Source: Rhodanobacter sp. DHB23 (lineage in GTDB: Bacteria > Pseudomonadota > Gammaproteobacteria > Xanthomonadales > Rhodanobacteraceae). Taken from it: DNA of 64,000 nt. Shown in pieces: positions 45,623 through 55,606 of the stretch; the stretch's first letter is position 1, and each line of letters starts with the position of its first letter. Location of the stretch: positions 124,001 through 188,000 of the forward strand of contig NZ_JACYXK010000023.1 of assembly GCF_014842975.1 (NCBI RefSeq). Reading direction: 5' to 3'. The notes below the pieces were generated by a model. It did not search any database, was not told the DNA's origin, and saw only the letters and a program-made list of their open reading frames with translations. A program made the position numbers and the translations under genes.

Positions 45623-46423
45623 ATGCTGAAGAAGCTGTTGCTGGCCGCGTGCGTCAGCGGATTCGCCCTGACTGCCTGCGCGGCCGACAACTCCGCCGCC
45701 GTTTCCGTGCCGCCGGCGCACGCCGCCACGCCGGCCCTGGGCAGCGGTGTCGATGCGTCCGACCTGCAGGTGGTGCAGCAGGCGCTGGCGAAGCTGGCGT
45801 CGGGCGTGCAGGTGGACGTGGTGAACCGCGCGCCGCTGCCGGGCTTCTATCAGGTGATCGCGTCGGGCCAGCTGGTTTACATCAGCGCGGACGGCAAGTA
45901 CCTGCTGAACGGCGACCTGGTCGACCTCGGCGCGAAGAAGAGCCTCAACGATGCCGCCTGGGCGGCGTTCCGCAAGGCCGAGCTGGACAAGCTGCCGGCG
46001 GCTGCGCGCCTCTCCTACGCGCCGGCCAATCCGAAGTACCGCATCACTGTGTTCACCGACGTCACCTGCCCGTATTGCCGGGTGCTGCACGAACACATGG
46101 CCGAGCTGAACAAGGCGGGCGTGGCGGTGGATTACCTGGCGTGGCCGCGTTCGGGCGTCGTCGACGGGGCCGGGCGGCCCACGGAGACCTACAAGGCCAT
46201 GGTCTCGGCGTGGTGCGCCGCCGATCCCAAGGCCGCGCTCGATGGCGAATTCGCCGGGCGCGAACCCAAGGCCGCCAGTTGCGCCAATCCCGTGCAGCAG
46301 GAGTTCGACCTGGGGGTGAAGCTGGGAGTCAACGGTACTCCGGCCATCTTCACCGCCAGCGGTCGTCAGATCGGCGGGTATCTCACCCCGGAGCAGCTGT
46401 TGCAGGCGTTGCAGAAGGAGTGA
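45623..46423 (+). CDS. dsbC: Thiol:disulfide interchange protein DsbC
   Basis: 266-aa disulfide isomerase with an N-terminal dimerisation domain and a thioredoxin fold. The active site is CPYC (Cys149, Cys152; E. coli has CGYC) in FTDVTCPYCRVLHEHM, with the cis-Pro region GVNGTPAIFTASGRQIGGY. The signal sequence has a lipobox LTAC with Cys19, so it may be membrane-anchored instead of soluble. Located after xerD, the conserved position. Confidence 0.92.
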   Translation: MLKKLLLAACVSGFALTACAADNSAAVSVPPAHAATPALGSGVDASDLQVVQQALAKLASGVQVDVVNRAPLPGFYQVIASGQLVYISADGKYLLNGDLVDLGAKKSLNDAAWAAFRKAELDKLPAAARLSYAPANPKYRITVFTDVTCPYCRVLHEHMAELNKAGVAVDYLAWPRSGVVDGAGRPTETYKAMVSAWCAADPKAALDGEFAGREPKAASCANPVQQEFDLGVKLGVNGTPAIFTASGRQIGGYLTPEQLLQALQKE

Positions 46424-46634
46424 GCCGGGCGCGCGCGTTCCGGAGGCGTCTTCCCCGCTGGTTTCAAGGTGGTTTCGCCCGGCTGCCGCTGGGTCGGCTG
46501 CTGCCTCCGGCGGGTTCCGGGGATGATGCGGCCAGAATGGATTAGGGACGCCCTGCGGAGGCGTTCCCGGGGCCATCCCCCCCCTCCAGTCTGCGCGCCG
46601 CCGCATGCGGGAGGGCCGGCATTCCCGCCCCCGG

Positions 46635-46663
46635 TTATGCCGTGCTGCAGCATCAGCTAGAAT
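46635..46663 (+). promoter_or_regulatory. Candidate sigma-70 promoter of purL
   Basis: TTATGC (46635-46640) and TAGAAT (46658-46663) at 17-base spacing, 34 bases before the purL ATG. The -10 is good, the -35 poor. No PurR-like palindrome is obvious around it. The rest of the gap from 46424 shows nothing clear. Confidence 0.4.
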
Positions 46664-46697
46664 ACGTCGCTTCCCCCAGCGCAGCACCGTTCCCCGC

Positions 46698-49600
46698 ATG
46701 ATCGCACTCGACGGGCAGAGCGCCCTCTCGTCCTTCCGCCTCGAACGCCTCAACGCCCGCCTCGATGCACTGCATCGCGGGACGCACGTGCAGGCCGCGT
46801 GGTTCGTGTATTTCCTCGATGCCGCCGTCGCGCCGGAAGGCGCGCTGCGCCAGCGCCTGCTGGAAGTGCTGGAGGCGAAGGACGCCGCGCCGGCGCCGGC
46901 CACGCTGTGGGTGGTGCCGCGGCTGGGCACGATCTCGCCGTGGTCGAGCAAGGCCACCGACATCCTGCACGGCGCCGGTTTCGACCTGCGCCGGGTGGAG
47001 CGCGGCACGGCGTGGCAGCTTGCCGGCCTGCCCGCGGCGGGCACGCCCGCCCACGAGGCCGTGCTGGCCCTGCTGCACGATGCGATGACGCAGTCGGTGC
47101 TGGGTTCGCTGGACGAGGCGCGGGGCCTGTTCCTCGCCGGCCAGCCGGGCGACCTGGTGTACGTCGCGCTGGGCGGCGACGCCCGCGCCGCGCTCGCCAA
47201 GGCCAACGTCGAACTGGGCCTGGCGCTGGCCGAGGACGAGATCGACTACCTCGCCGCGCGTTACGCCGAGCTGGGCCGCGACCCCACCGATGCCGAGCTC
47301 TTCATGTTCGCCCAGGCGAACTCCGAGCACTGCCGCCACAAGGTGTTCAACGCCAGTTGGACGGTGGACGGCGTGGAACAGGACAAGAGCCTGTTCGCGA
47401 TGATCAAGAACACCCACCAGCACTCGCCCGCGCACACGCTGTCCGCCTACAAGGACAACGCGGCGGTGATCGAGGGCAGCACGGGCAAGCGCTTCTTCGC
47501 CGACGGAAACGGCGTGTGGCGCGCGCACGAGGAACAGATCGACTACGCGATCAAGGTCGAGACGCACAACCATCCCACCGCGATCGCGCCGTGGCCCGGT
47601 GCCGCGACGGGCGCGGGCGGCGAAATCCGCGACGAGGGCGCCACCGGTCGCGGTGCCAAGCCCAAGGCCGGCCTCACCGGCTTCTCGGTGTCCGACCTGC
47701 GCATCCCCGGCCATTCGCAGCCATGGGAAGTGGATCGTCCGCTGCCGCCGCGCATGGCCAGCGCGTTCGAGATCATGCGCGACGGCCCGCTGGGCGCCGC
47801 CGCATTCAACAACGAATTCGGCCGTCCCTGCCTGGGCGGCTACTTCCGCACCTACGAGCACGAGACCGGCGAAGCCGGCCTGCGCCGCGGCTACGACAAG
47901 CCGATCATGCTGGCCGGCGGCCTTGCCAACATCCGCCGCGGCGACGTGCAGAAGCACGAGATCCAGCCCGGCCACGCGGTGATCGTGCTGGGCGGCCCGG
48001 CGATGCTGATCGGCCTGGGCGGTGGTGCGGCGTCCTCGGTGGCTTCGGGCGCGTCGAGTGCGGAGCTGGACTTCGCCTCCGTGCAGCGCGACAACGCCGA
48101 GATGGAGCGTCGCTGCCAGCAGGTGATCGACGCCTGCTGGGCACGCGGCGACAGGAATCCCGTCGTCAGCATCCACGACGTGGGTGCGGGCGGCCTCTCC
48201 AACGCGATTCCCGAGCTGCTCAACGACGCTGGCGTGGGCGGCGAGATCGACCTGTCGAAGATCCCCTGCGACGATCCCTCGCTGTCGCCGATGCAGGTGT
48301 GGAGCAATGAGTCGCAGGAGCGCTACGTGCTCGGCATCGCGCAGGAAAACCTGCCGGAGTTCGAGGCCTACTGCGCGCGCGAGCGCTGCCCCTATGCAGT
48401 GGTGGGTACTGCTACGCAGGAACGCCGCCTGCTCGTCACCCGCCTGTCGAATCCCGAATCCCGAATCCCGAATCCCGAATCCCGGGAGGTCGTCATCGAC
48501 CTCCCCATGGACGTGCTGTTCGGCAAGGCGCCGCGCATGCACCGCGACGCGAAGCGCATCAAGCCGCGCGTGGACCTGGTGCCCGATCTCACCGGCATCG
48601 GCATGGACGAGGCGCTGCTGCGCGTGCTGCGCCTGCCCACCGTGGGCAGCAAGAGCTTCCTGATCCACATCGGCGACCGCACCGTGGGCGGCCTCAACCA
48701 CCGCGACCCTATGGTGGGCCCGTGGCAGGTGCCGGTGGCCGATTGCGCGGTGACGATGGCCGACTTCAACGGCTACCGCGGCGAAGCGATGGCGATGGCC
48801 GAGCGCGCGCCGGTGGCGCTGCTCGGCAGCGCCGACGCCGCGCGCCTGGCGGTGGGCGAGGCGATCACCAATCTCGCCGCGGCCCCGATCGCCTCGCTGG
48901 GCGAGATCCGCCTGTCGGCGAACTGGATGGCCGCGGTGAACCACCCCGGCGAGGACGCCGCGCTGTTCGACGCGGTGAAGGCCGTGGGCATGGAGCTGTG
49001 CCCCGAACTCGACATCTCCATCCCGGTGGGCAAGGACTCGCTGTCCATGCAGACGGTGTGGAAGGATGGCGACACCGCGCAGCGCACGGTGTCGCCGGTG
49101 TCGCTGGTGGTCACCGGCTTCGCCCGCGTGGACGACGTGCGCCGCACGCTCACGCCGCAGCTGAAGCTCGACCGTGGCGACACCGACCTGTGGCTGCTCG
49201 ACCTCGGCGCCGGCCGCGACCGCCTCGGCGCGTCCGCGCTGACCCAGGTGTTCAACCGCAGCGGCGGCGTGCCGCCGGACCTGGACGACGCCAGGCGCCT
49301 GAAGGCGCTGTTCGAGCTGGTGCAGGAAGCGAACCGCGGCGGCCTGCTGCTGGCCTACCACGACCGCTCCGACGGTGGCGCCATCGTCACCCTGCTGGAG
49401 ATGGCCTTCGCTGGCCATTGCGGCCTGGAAATCCAGCTCGACGGCTGGGCCGACGCCGCACTGCGCGCCCTGTTCAACGAGGAGCTGGGCGCGGTGCTGC
49501 AGGTGGCCGCGGCCAACCGCGAAGCCTTCGAGGCGCTGCTGGTGAAGCACGACCTCGCCGGCATGAGCTACCGCATCGGCCGTCCCAAGGAGAAGCTGGG

Positions 49601-50600
49601 CATCAAGCTCTTCTCGGGCGGCGAGACGCTGTTCAAGTGGAACTGGAGCACGCTGTACCGCGCCTGGAACGAGACCAGCCACGCGATGCAGCAGTTGCGC
49701 GACAACCCGGCCAGCGCCGACGCCGAGCTGGCGTGGCGGCTGGACGACGCCGATCCGGGCATCAGCCCGAAGCTCACGTTCGACCCGGCCGAGGACATCG
49801 CCGCGCCGCTGGTCCACGCGGCGATCGCCGGCGGCGCCAGGCCGCGCGTGGCGATCCTGCGCGAGCAGGGCGTCAACGGCCAGGTGGAGATGGCGGCCGC
49901 GTTCAACCGCGCCGGCTTCGAGGCGGTGGACGTGCACATGTCCGACCTCGCCAGCGGGCGCGTCCGGCTCGCCGACTTCCGCGGCTTCGCCGCGTGCGGC
50001 GGCTTCTCCTATGGCGACGTGCTGGGCGCGGGCCGCGGCTGGGCCACCTCGATCCTGTACAACGACTACCTGCGCGCGGAATTCACCGCGTTCTTCGCCG
50101 ACCCGGCGAAATTCGCGCTGGGCGTGTGCAACGGCTGCCAGATGCTGAGCCAGCTCAAGGACATCATCCCCGGCGCGCAGCACTGGCCGAAGTTCCTGCG
50201 CAACGCCTCCGAGCAGTACGAGGCGCGCGTGGCCACGCTGGAGCTGCTGGATTCGCCCAGCCTGTTCTTCAAGGGCATGGCCGGCTCGCGCATCCCGGTG
50301 GCGGTGGCGCACGGCGAGGGCCGCGTGCATTTCCCCAATGCGTGCAGCCCGTCCAAGGCGCAGGCCGCGGTGCGCTTCGTGGACAACCGCGGCAAGCCCA
50401 CCGAGCATTTCCCGCTCAACCCCAACGGTTCGCCTGGCGGCCTGGCCGGCTTCACCGCCGCCGACGGTCGCGTGACCATCCTGATGCCGCACCCGGAGCG
50501 CGTGTTCCGCAGCGTGCAGATGAGCTGGCACCCGGAGCAGTGGGGCGAGGACTCGCCGTGGATGCGCATGTTCCGCAACGCGCGGGCGTGGTGCGGCTGA
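46698..50600 (+). CDS. purL: Phosphoribosylformylglycinamidine synthase with in-frame repeat insertion
   Basis: 1300-aa large PurL, turning FGAR and glutamine to FGAM. Order: N-terminal domain, FGAM synthase domains with [20 protein letters not shown], and a C-terminal glutaminase with VCNGCQ (Cys) and a final His in PHPERVFRS. At residues 584-596 it carries [13 protein letters not shown], encoded by a run of GAATCCC heptads (48449-48484), between the first AIRS half and [14 protein letters not shown]. Frame is kept, so it is likely functional. ATG 46698 fits the family start. Confidence 0.95.
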   Translation: MIALDGQSALSSFRLERLNARLDALHRGTHVQAAWFVYFLDAAVAPEGALRQRLLEVLEAKDAAPAPATLWVVPRLGTISPWSSKATDILHGAGFDLRRVERGTAWQLAGLPAAGTPAHEAVLALLHDAMTQSVLGSLDEARGLFLAGQPGDLVYVALGGDARAALAKANVELGLALAEDEIDYLAARYAELGRDPTDAELFMFAQANSEHCRHKVFNASWTVDGVEQDKSLFAMIKNTHQHSPAHTLSAYKDNAAVIEGSTGKRFFADGNGVWRAHEEQIDYAIKVETHNHPTAIAPWPGAATGAGGEIRDEGATGRGAKPKAGLTGFSVSDLRIPGHSQPWEVDRPLPPRMASAFEIMRDGPLGAAAFNNEFGRPCLGGYFRTYEHETGEAGLRRGYDKPIMLAGGLANIRRGDVQKHEIQPGHAVIVLGGPAMLIGLGGGAASSVASGASSAELDFASVQRDNAEMERRCQQVIDACWARGDRNPVVSIHDVGAGGLSNAIPELLNDAGVGGEIDLSKIPCDDPSLSPMQVWSNESQERYVLGIAQENLPEFEAYCARERCPYAVVGTATQERRLLVTRLSNPESRIPNPESREVVIDLPMDVLFGKAPRMHRDAKRIKPRVDLVPDLTGIGMDEALLRVLRLPTVGSKSFLIHIGDRTVGGLNHRDPMVGPWQVPVADCAVTMADFNGYRGEAMAMAERAPVALLGSADAARLAVGEAITNLAAAPIASLGEIRLSANWMAAVNHPGEDAALFDAVKAVGMELCPELDISIPVGKDSLSMQTVWKDGDTAQRTVSPVSLVVTGFARVDDVRRTLTPQLKLDRGDTDLWLLDLGAGRDRLGASALTQVFNRSGGVPPDLDDARRLKALFELVQEANRGGLLLAYHDRSDGGAIVTLLEMAFAGHCGLEIQLDGWADAALRALFNEELGAVLQVAAANREAFEALLVKHDLAGMSYRIGRPKEKLGIKLFSGGETLFKWNWSTLYRAWNETSHAMQQLRDNPASADAELAWRLDDADPGISPKLTFDPAEDIAAPLVHAAIAGGARPRVAILREQGVNGQVEMAAAFNRAGFEAVDVHMSDLASGRVRLADFRGFAACGGFSYGDVLGAGRGWATSILYNDYLRAEFTAFFADPAKFALGVCNGCQMLSQLKDIIPGAQHWPKFLRNASEQYEARVATLELLDSPSLFFKGMAGSRIPVAVAHGEGRVHFPNACSPSKAQAAVRFVDNRGKPTEHFPLNPNGSPGGLAGFTAADGRVTILMPHPERVFRSVQMSWHPEQWGEDSPWMRMFRNARAWCG
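48449..48484. repeat. GAATCCC heptad run inside purL
   Basis: Five tandem GAATCCC units in the purL coding sequence, opposite in orientation relative to the strand but the same unit as inside purM; translated as [12 protein letters not shown]. Confidence 0.9.
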
Positions 50601-50616
50601 GCGGGGTCGCGCCGGA

Positions 50617-50643
50617 GCGCCGGCGGCCGAAGGCTGCCGGCGC
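50617..50643 (+). terminator. Hairpin after purL
   Basis: 12-bp stem (50617-50628 with 50632-50643, one G-T pair) and 3-base loop, 17 bases after the purL stop. Strong GC stem but no T run. Confidence 0.5.
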
Positions 50644-50721
50644 AGGCATGCCGGGGGTGGGCAGGGCGGTCGGGCCTGCGCATCCGCTGCACGTTTCCTG
50701 CCGCATACTTCCGCCGTGAAC

Positions 50722-51594
50722 ATGCCCTCTCCCTTCTCGCCGTTGCCGCTCAGCGTGATCGTGGTATCCGCCGACAGCGGGCCGGGCCTGCGCGACTGCG
50801 TGCGCCGGGTGCTGGCGTGCGACACGGCGCTGGAACTGCTGCTGATCGACAATGCCTCGACCGACGGCGTGCCCCAGGCGGCGGCGCGCGCGCACGACCA
50901 CGATCCGCGTTTCCGGCTGCTCCAGAACCATGCCAACCTCGGCTTTGGCCCGGCGGCGAACCGTGCGGCGGCGCAGGCGAAGGGCGAGCTGCTGCTGGTG
51001 CTCAACCCCGATTGCCTGCTGGACCAGTCCAGCCTCGACCGCCTGCTCGCCGTGTTCGCGAGCGAGCGGCAGGTGGGCCTGCTGGGCGCCGTGGTCTGCG
51101 ATGCGCAGGGCGAGCCCGACCCCGCTTCGCATCGACGCGATCCGCTGCTGCGTCGTGCGCTGGCCAGCCTTTCCGGCGGCAAGGGCGAGCGGGTCGAAGT
51201 CGAGGGCGTGATGCCGGATGGCCTGGTCGAGGCCGAGGCGGTATCCGGCGCGCTGATGTTGATGACGCGCAGCCTGTTCGAGCGGTTGGGCGGTTTCGAC
51301 GAAGGCTATTTCCTGCATTGCGAGGACCTGGACCTGTGCCGTCGCGTGCGCGACGCCGGCTGGCGCGTGCTGCTGGCCGGCGACGTGCGCGTGCCGCACG
51401 CCAAGGGCGGCTCCAGCCGGCACCGGCCGGTGTTCGTGAGTCGCCACAAGCATCGCGGCATGTGGCGCTGGTTCCGCAAGTTCGATCCCGCCGCGCGCAA
51501 CCCGTTGGTGGCGGCGACGGTTTGGCTGGGCATCTGGGCGCATTTCCTCGTGCAGGTCCCCGGCCAGCTGGCGCGGAAGGTGGCGGGGAAATAG
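50722..51594 (+). CDS. Family 2 glycosyltransferase (rhamnosyltransferase-like)
   Basis: 290-aa GT2 of the WcaE/RfbF rhamnosyltransferase-like kind: N-terminal LSVIVVSADSG and LLIDNASTDG, the NPDC metal-binding motif (VLNPDCLL), GGFDEGYFLHCEDLDLCRRV near the acceptor site. Likely adds a sugar to a surface polysaccharide or lipid. ATG 50722 used; a GTG two codons earlier is possible. It stands alone, not in a polysaccharide cluster. Confidence 0.85.
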   Translation: MPSPFSPLPLSVIVVSADSGPGLRDCVRRVLACDTALELLLIDNASTDGVPQAAARAHDHDPRFRLLQNHANLGFGPAANRAAAQAKGELLLVLNPDCLLDQSSLDRLLAVFASERQVGLLGAVVCDAQGEPDPASHRRDPLLRRALASLSGGKGERVEVEGVMPDGLVEAEAVSGALMLMTRSLFERLGGFDEGYFLHCEDLDLCRRVRDAGWRVLLAGDVRVPHAKGGSSRHRPVFVSRHKHRGMWRWFRKFDPAARNPLVAATVWLGIWAHFLVQVPGQLARKVAGK

Positions 51595-51648
51595 CGCGCG
51601 GCCCGCGCATTGCCATCTTCTTCCACGCCACTTTCGCCATCCCGCCCG

Positions 51649-52545
51649 ATGAACCCACGCACCACCCTGCTCCCCACGCTCGGCCTGCTGGCGATGACCG
51701 CCGTATGGGGCTCCACCTTCGTGCTCATCAAGGACGTGGTGGCGCGCATGCCGGTGGCGGATTTCCTCGCCGTGCGCTTCGCCGTCGCCGCGCTGGCGAT
51801 GCTGGCGTTGTTCCCGCGCCATGTCTGGCGCCTGGGACGCACGGGCGTCGCGCGTGGCCTCGCGCTGGGCGTGATCTACGGTTGCGGCCAGTTGCTGCAG
51901 ACCTGGGGCCTGGCGCTGATCTCGCCCAGCGTCAGCGGTTTCGCCACCGGCATGTACGTGGTGTTCACGCCCATCCTCGCGACGCTGCTGCTCGGCCAGC
52001 GCATGGCCGGCGTGGTGTGGTTCGCGGTGGGGCTGGCCACGGCGGGGCTCGCCCTGCTCTCGCTCAACGGCGTGTCGGTGGATGCGGGAGTCTGGCTCAC
52101 GCTGGCCTCGGCCGTGCTGTATGCGCTGCACATCGTGCTGCTGGGGCAATGGTCGCGCCCGGACGTAGCCTTCGGCCTGACGGCGCTGCAGATGGTCGCC
52201 ATCGCGCTGGTCTGCCTGCTTGCGACGTGGCCGCACGGCGGGCCCATGCTGCCGCCTGACCGCGCCGCATGGCTGGCCGTGCTCTACATGGGCCTGGTCG
52301 CCGGTGCCGGCGCGATCCTGGTGCAGACCTGGGCGCAGGCCCATCTTCCCGCTACCCGCGCCGCCATCGTGATGACCACCGAACCGGTGTTCGCCGCGGC
52401 CTTCGCCGTGGCCCTGGGCAGCGATGCGCTCACCTGGCGCATGCTGGCCGGCGGTGCGCTGGTGCTGGGGGCGATGTACCTGGTGGAGCTGATGCCGCGC
52501 CGGTCAGCGGCGCTGGGGGCGGAGGCGGCGCATCACGAGGTGTGA
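51649..52545 (+). CDS. DMT/EamA family transporter
   Basis: 298-aa membrane protein with ten predicted helices in two EamA repeats (TAVWGSTFVLIKDVVARMP and the second at about 150-290, TTEPVFAAAFAVALG). Such proteins export amino acids or other metabolites; substrate unknown. It ends in a 13-bp overlap with the convergent DUF2127 gene. Confidence 0.87.
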   Translation: MNPRTTLLPTLGLLAMTAVWGSTFVLIKDVVARMPVADFLAVRFAVAALAMLALFPRHVWRLGRTGVARGLALGVIYGCGQLLQTWGLALISPSVSGFATGMYVVFTPILATLLLGQRMAGVVWFAVGLATAGLALLSLNGVSVDAGVWLTLASAVLYALHIVLLGQWSRPDVAFGLTALQMVAIALVCLLATWPHGGPMLPPDRAAWLAVLYMGLVAGAGAILVQTWAQAHLPATRAAIVMTTEPVFAAAFAVALGSDALTWRMLAGGALVLGAMYLVELMPRRSAALGAEAAHHEV

Positions 52546-53075
52546 GGGCGGACGGGCTCGAGTGGCCTGCCCGGCGCCGGCGACACTTTGCGCAGCTCCC
52601 GCGTGTGCAACGCCACGCGCACCAGATACACCACGATCACCACGTTGCCGACCAGCGTGGCGAATTTCACCCAGCCGAAGTGGCGCACGGTTTCGTAGAG
52701 TTCCAGCGGTATCAGCGAAGCCGTGGCGATCACGGTGAACCACTCCGCCCAGTACTTGCCCATCAACAGGCCCACGCCCTCGATGCCGAACAGTACGGCG
52801 TAGACCAGCGCCACCAGCCCCACCGCCACGAAGCGGTTGGGGCCGAAGTCCTGCAATGCGTCCACCAGCCGCCAGCGCAATTCGTTGCTGTCGGTGAGGG
52901 TCAGGTGTCCCAGCCAGTACACCAGCCGGTCGAAGTTCTGCTGGTGCTCGAGGTGGAAGGCGGCGACGGCCACCAGCACGAGGCAGGTGGTCTTGATGAT
53001 TTCGTAGACCGCGATCACGCGCAGGCCGGTGCGATGGTGGGAGGGGTTGGCGAGGGCGGCTTGGGTCTGGGGCAT
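52533..53075 (-). CDS. DUF2127 membrane protein
   Basis: 180-aa protein with four hydrophobic segments and the DUF2127 pattern (GLRVIAVYEIIKTTCLVLVA; GIEGVGLLMGKYWAEWFTVI). Function unknown. It lies 10 bp after the GGDEF-EAL gene on the same strand and may be co-transcribed. Confidence 0.82.
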   Translation of the reverse strand: MPQTQAALANPSHHRTGLRVIAVYEIIKTTCLVLVAVAAFHLEHQQNFDRLVYWLGHLTLTDSNELRWRLVDALQDFGPNRFVAVGLVALVYAVLFGIEGVGLLMGKYWAEWFTVIATASLIPLELYETVRHFGWVKFATLVGNVVIVVYLVRVALHTRELRKVSPAPGRPLEPVRPHTS

Positions 53076-53085
53076 GGCGTATAGG

Positions 53086-55227
53086 TCAGGGCGCGCCCAC
53101 GGGCACGGCGTCGGTAGCGTGGCGTGCGGCCAGCCAGTGCTGGAATTCTTCCGCGGGCATGGGCATGCCGATGAAATGGCCCTGCATGAGGTTGCAGCCC
53201 AGCGCGGCCAGCGTGGTCTGTTGCTCGGCGGTTTCCACGCCCTCGGCCACGGTGGTCATGCCCAGCCGCTTGCCGATGTCGACGATGAAGCCGGCCAGGG
53301 GGTTGGCGCTGCCGGGTTGCAGCGCGAGGACGAAGGAGCGGTCGATCTTCAGCTCGTCCAGCGGCAACTGCTGCAGGCTGGCGAGCGACGAATAGCCGGT
53401 GCCGAAGTCGTCCAGCGACAGCCGGAAACCGGCATCGGACAGCTGCTGCAGCGTCTGCCGGGCTGCATCGAAATCGCCCAGCAGGGCGCTCTCGGTCAAT
53501 TCCAGGGTCAGCGCGGCGGGCTCGATGCCGGCGGCACGCACGTGCGCGGCGAGGTCGTCCGCGAACTGCGGCTGGGTGATCTGCCAGGGGCTGACGTTGA
53601 TCGAAAGGTGGATGCCGGCGGCGAGGCCTTGCCGGTGCCACTCGCGCAACTGGCTGCAGGCGGCATCGACCACCCACAGGCCCAGGGCATGGATCAGCCC
53701 GGTTTCCTCGGCGATGTGGATGAAGCCGCCGGGCAGCAGCATGCCCTGGGCCGGGTTGCGCCAGCGCAGCAGGGCCTCGGCGCCGGCAAGCCGGCCGGCG
53801 GCATCCACCTGCGGCTGGAAGTGCAACGTCAGCTCGTCGCGTTGCAGGGCGAGGCGCAAGCCGCGCTCCAGCTCCAGCCGGACATCCGCCTCGGCCTGCA
53901 TCTGCGGCTCGAACAGCCGCGCCGCATGGCGCCCGGCGGCCTTGGCGCGATGCAGGGCGATGTCGGCGCGGCGCACGATGTCGGCGGCGCCGACGCCGGC
54001 GTCGGGGAAGCTCGCCACGCCGATGCTGGCGCCGATGGCCTGCGGGCGGCGCTCGACCACCAGCGGCTTGGCCAGGTGGGCAAGCACGTGCGCGGCCATG
54101 GCCGTGCCGCGCCGCGCGGCGGTGGCGGCATCGGCGGAGGTGGGGCACAGCAGCACCAGGAATTCGTCGCCGCCCAGCCGTGCCACGGCGATGGCATCGG
54201 GCACCGCGTCGGACAGGCGTTCGGCGACGGCCTGCAGCAGCAGGTCGCCGAAGCGGTGGCCCAGCGATTCGTTGATGGTCTTGAAGTGGTCCAGGTCGAC
54301 CAGCAGCACGCTGCCGTGCAGGCCGCTGCGCTCGGCGTCGTCGAGCAGGCCGCACAACCTGTCCAGTGCATGCAGGCGGTTGGGCAGGCCGGTCAGCGCG
54401 TCGTGCCAGGCGGCATGGCGCAGGCTTTGCTCGGCCTGGTGGCGGGTCGCGGCTTCCGCGCGCAACTGCGCGGCGGTGCGTTCGAGCTGCGCCGTGTGCG
54501 TGCGCATCTGGCCGACCAGCCACAGGCCCATCAGCAGCACGAAGGACAGGAAGGCGAAGGCGTCGGTGGCAGGGTAGGGGCGCCCCATCGCGTCGATCAC
54601 GACGGTGCTCCACAGCAGGGCGAGGAACTGCACCAGCAGGCAGGCCAGCAGCATGGCGCCGCGCAGGCGCTGGTCATGCGCTGCGCATTGGCGGAGCGCG
54701 CGGTAGAACGTCCACGCGAAGGCTGCGTAGCAGAGCCAGTAGAACACCCGCCCGGATGCCGAGCGCGTGCCGTCGATGGCGTAGAGGGTTTCGCCCCAGG
54801 GCAGTTGCAGGGGCGCCGCAGCCTGCACCGAGGCGTACATCACGGTGCCCGGTTCGAACAGGTTGAGCACGGACATGCCCAGCGTCAGCAGCAGCACGGC
54901 CACGGCCAGGCGTCGCGGCATCGGCCGGTTCGTGTAGCCGGCGACGAAGAACATCAGCGCCGGCAGCGCGAGCAGCACGGCGCCGGCCAGGACGCGCAGC
55001 GCGAGCATGGCATGGGGCAGGGTCTGCGCCGAGTAGACGCCCGCGCGGCCGAACGCGAGCGTCGCCACGCACAGGCAGAGCACGGCGAAGGCCTGGGACG
55101 TGCGGTCGCCGCCGCGGCGCCAGCCGACCAGCAGGAATTGGATGCCTGCAGCCACTGCCACCGCGGCCGTCGCGATCAGCGCGGTGGCGAAGTACCCGAA
55201 ATTGGCGAAGCTCGTTGCTGCTGGCAT
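53086..55227 (-). CDS. Membrane-bound GGDEF-EAL protein
   Basis: 713-aa c-di-GMP enzyme. About seven N-terminal membrane helices (to about 250), a linker coil, GGDEF domain with intact GGDEF at about 351-355 (ARLGGDEFLVLL), and an EAL domain with EAL at about 484-486, ELTES, DDFGTGYSS, KIDRSF and EGVET. Since both motifs are intact it could be cyclase, phosphodiesterase or both. ATG 55227 was chosen because the frame extension upstream begins with GTG in non-conserved sequence. Confidence 0.9.
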   Translation of the reverse strand: MPAATSFANFGYFATALIATAAVAVAAGIQFLLVGWRRGGDRTSQAFAVLCLCVATLAFGRAGVYSAQTLPHAMLALRVLAGAVLLALPALMFFVAGYTNRPMPRRLAVAVLLLTLGMSVLNLFEPGTVMYASVQAAAPLQLPWGETLYAIDGTRSASGRVFYWLCYAAFAWTFYRALRQCAAHDQRLRGAMLLACLLVQFLALLWSTVVIDAMGRPYPATDAFAFLSFVLLMGLWLVGQMRTHTAQLERTAAQLRAEAATRHQAEQSLRHAAWHDALTGLPNRLHALDRLCGLLDDAERSGLHGSVLLVDLDHFKTINESLGHRFGDLLLQAVAERLSDAVPDAIAVARLGGDEFLVLLCPTSADAATAARRGTAMAAHVLAHLAKPLVVERRPQAIGASIGVASFPDAGVGAADIVRRADIALHRAKAAGRHAARLFEPQMQAEADVRLELERGLRLALQRDELTLHFQPQVDAAGRLAGAEALLRWRNPAQGMLLPGGFIHIAEETGLIHALGLWVVDAACSQLREWHRQGLAAGIHLSINVSPWQITQPQFADDLAAHVRAAGIEPAALTLELTESALLGDFDAARQTLQQLSDAGFRLSLDDFGTGYSSLASLQQLPLDELKIDRSFVLALQPGSANPLAGFIVDIGKRLGMTTVAEGVETAEQQTTLAALGCNLMQGHFIGMPMPAEEFQHWLAARHATDAVPVGAP

Positions 55228-55401
55228 GCACTGCACCTGGACGCTGGCGCAACCGCCGCTGGCGTCCGTCCGGAAACGCGTGACCCTGCCTGATTGCCAG
55301 GCCGGGGCCACGGGAGCCTTGCATTCTAGAGCCTGCCGGCGGCTTTGTAGGGCCTGCCCGCGATCCCGTGGCGCGGAACGCCCGGGACCGTGAACGGGCT
55401 C

Positions 55402-55602
55402 TCAACAGCAGCGCCCGCCGCCGCCCTTGTAGCGCGCCTCCTGCCGCTCGCGGAAGAACTCGGCGTAGCTGGGCACCGTGCGTTCGGGGTGGTGTTCGCG
55501 CAGGTGCCTCACGTAGGCGTCGTAGTCGGGCACGCCGCAGCACAGGCGGGCGGTTTGCACCGCCCGTTTCCAAGTGGCCCGCAGTCGCGCGTGGATGCCC
55601 AT
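55402..55602 (-). CDS. YbdD/YjiX family protein
   Basis: 66-aa small protein of the YbdD/YjiX family (VPDYDAYVRHLREHHPER, then FFRERQEARYKGGGGRCC). It is nearly always the partner gene directly after cstA and is probably needed for function of the transporter. Starts 4 bp after the cstA stop. Confidence 0.88.
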   Translation of the reverse strand: MGIHARLRATWKRAVQTARLCCGVPDYDAYVRHLREHHPERTVPSYAEFFRERQEARYKGGGGRCC

Positions 55603-55606
55603 GGCG

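Noticed and set aside
48449-48484. Possible CRISPR-like array from regular GAATCCC repetition here and at 31864, 19774, 28611 and 29978
   Set aside because: Units are 7 bp, tandem and without spacers; it is a simple heptad repeat.
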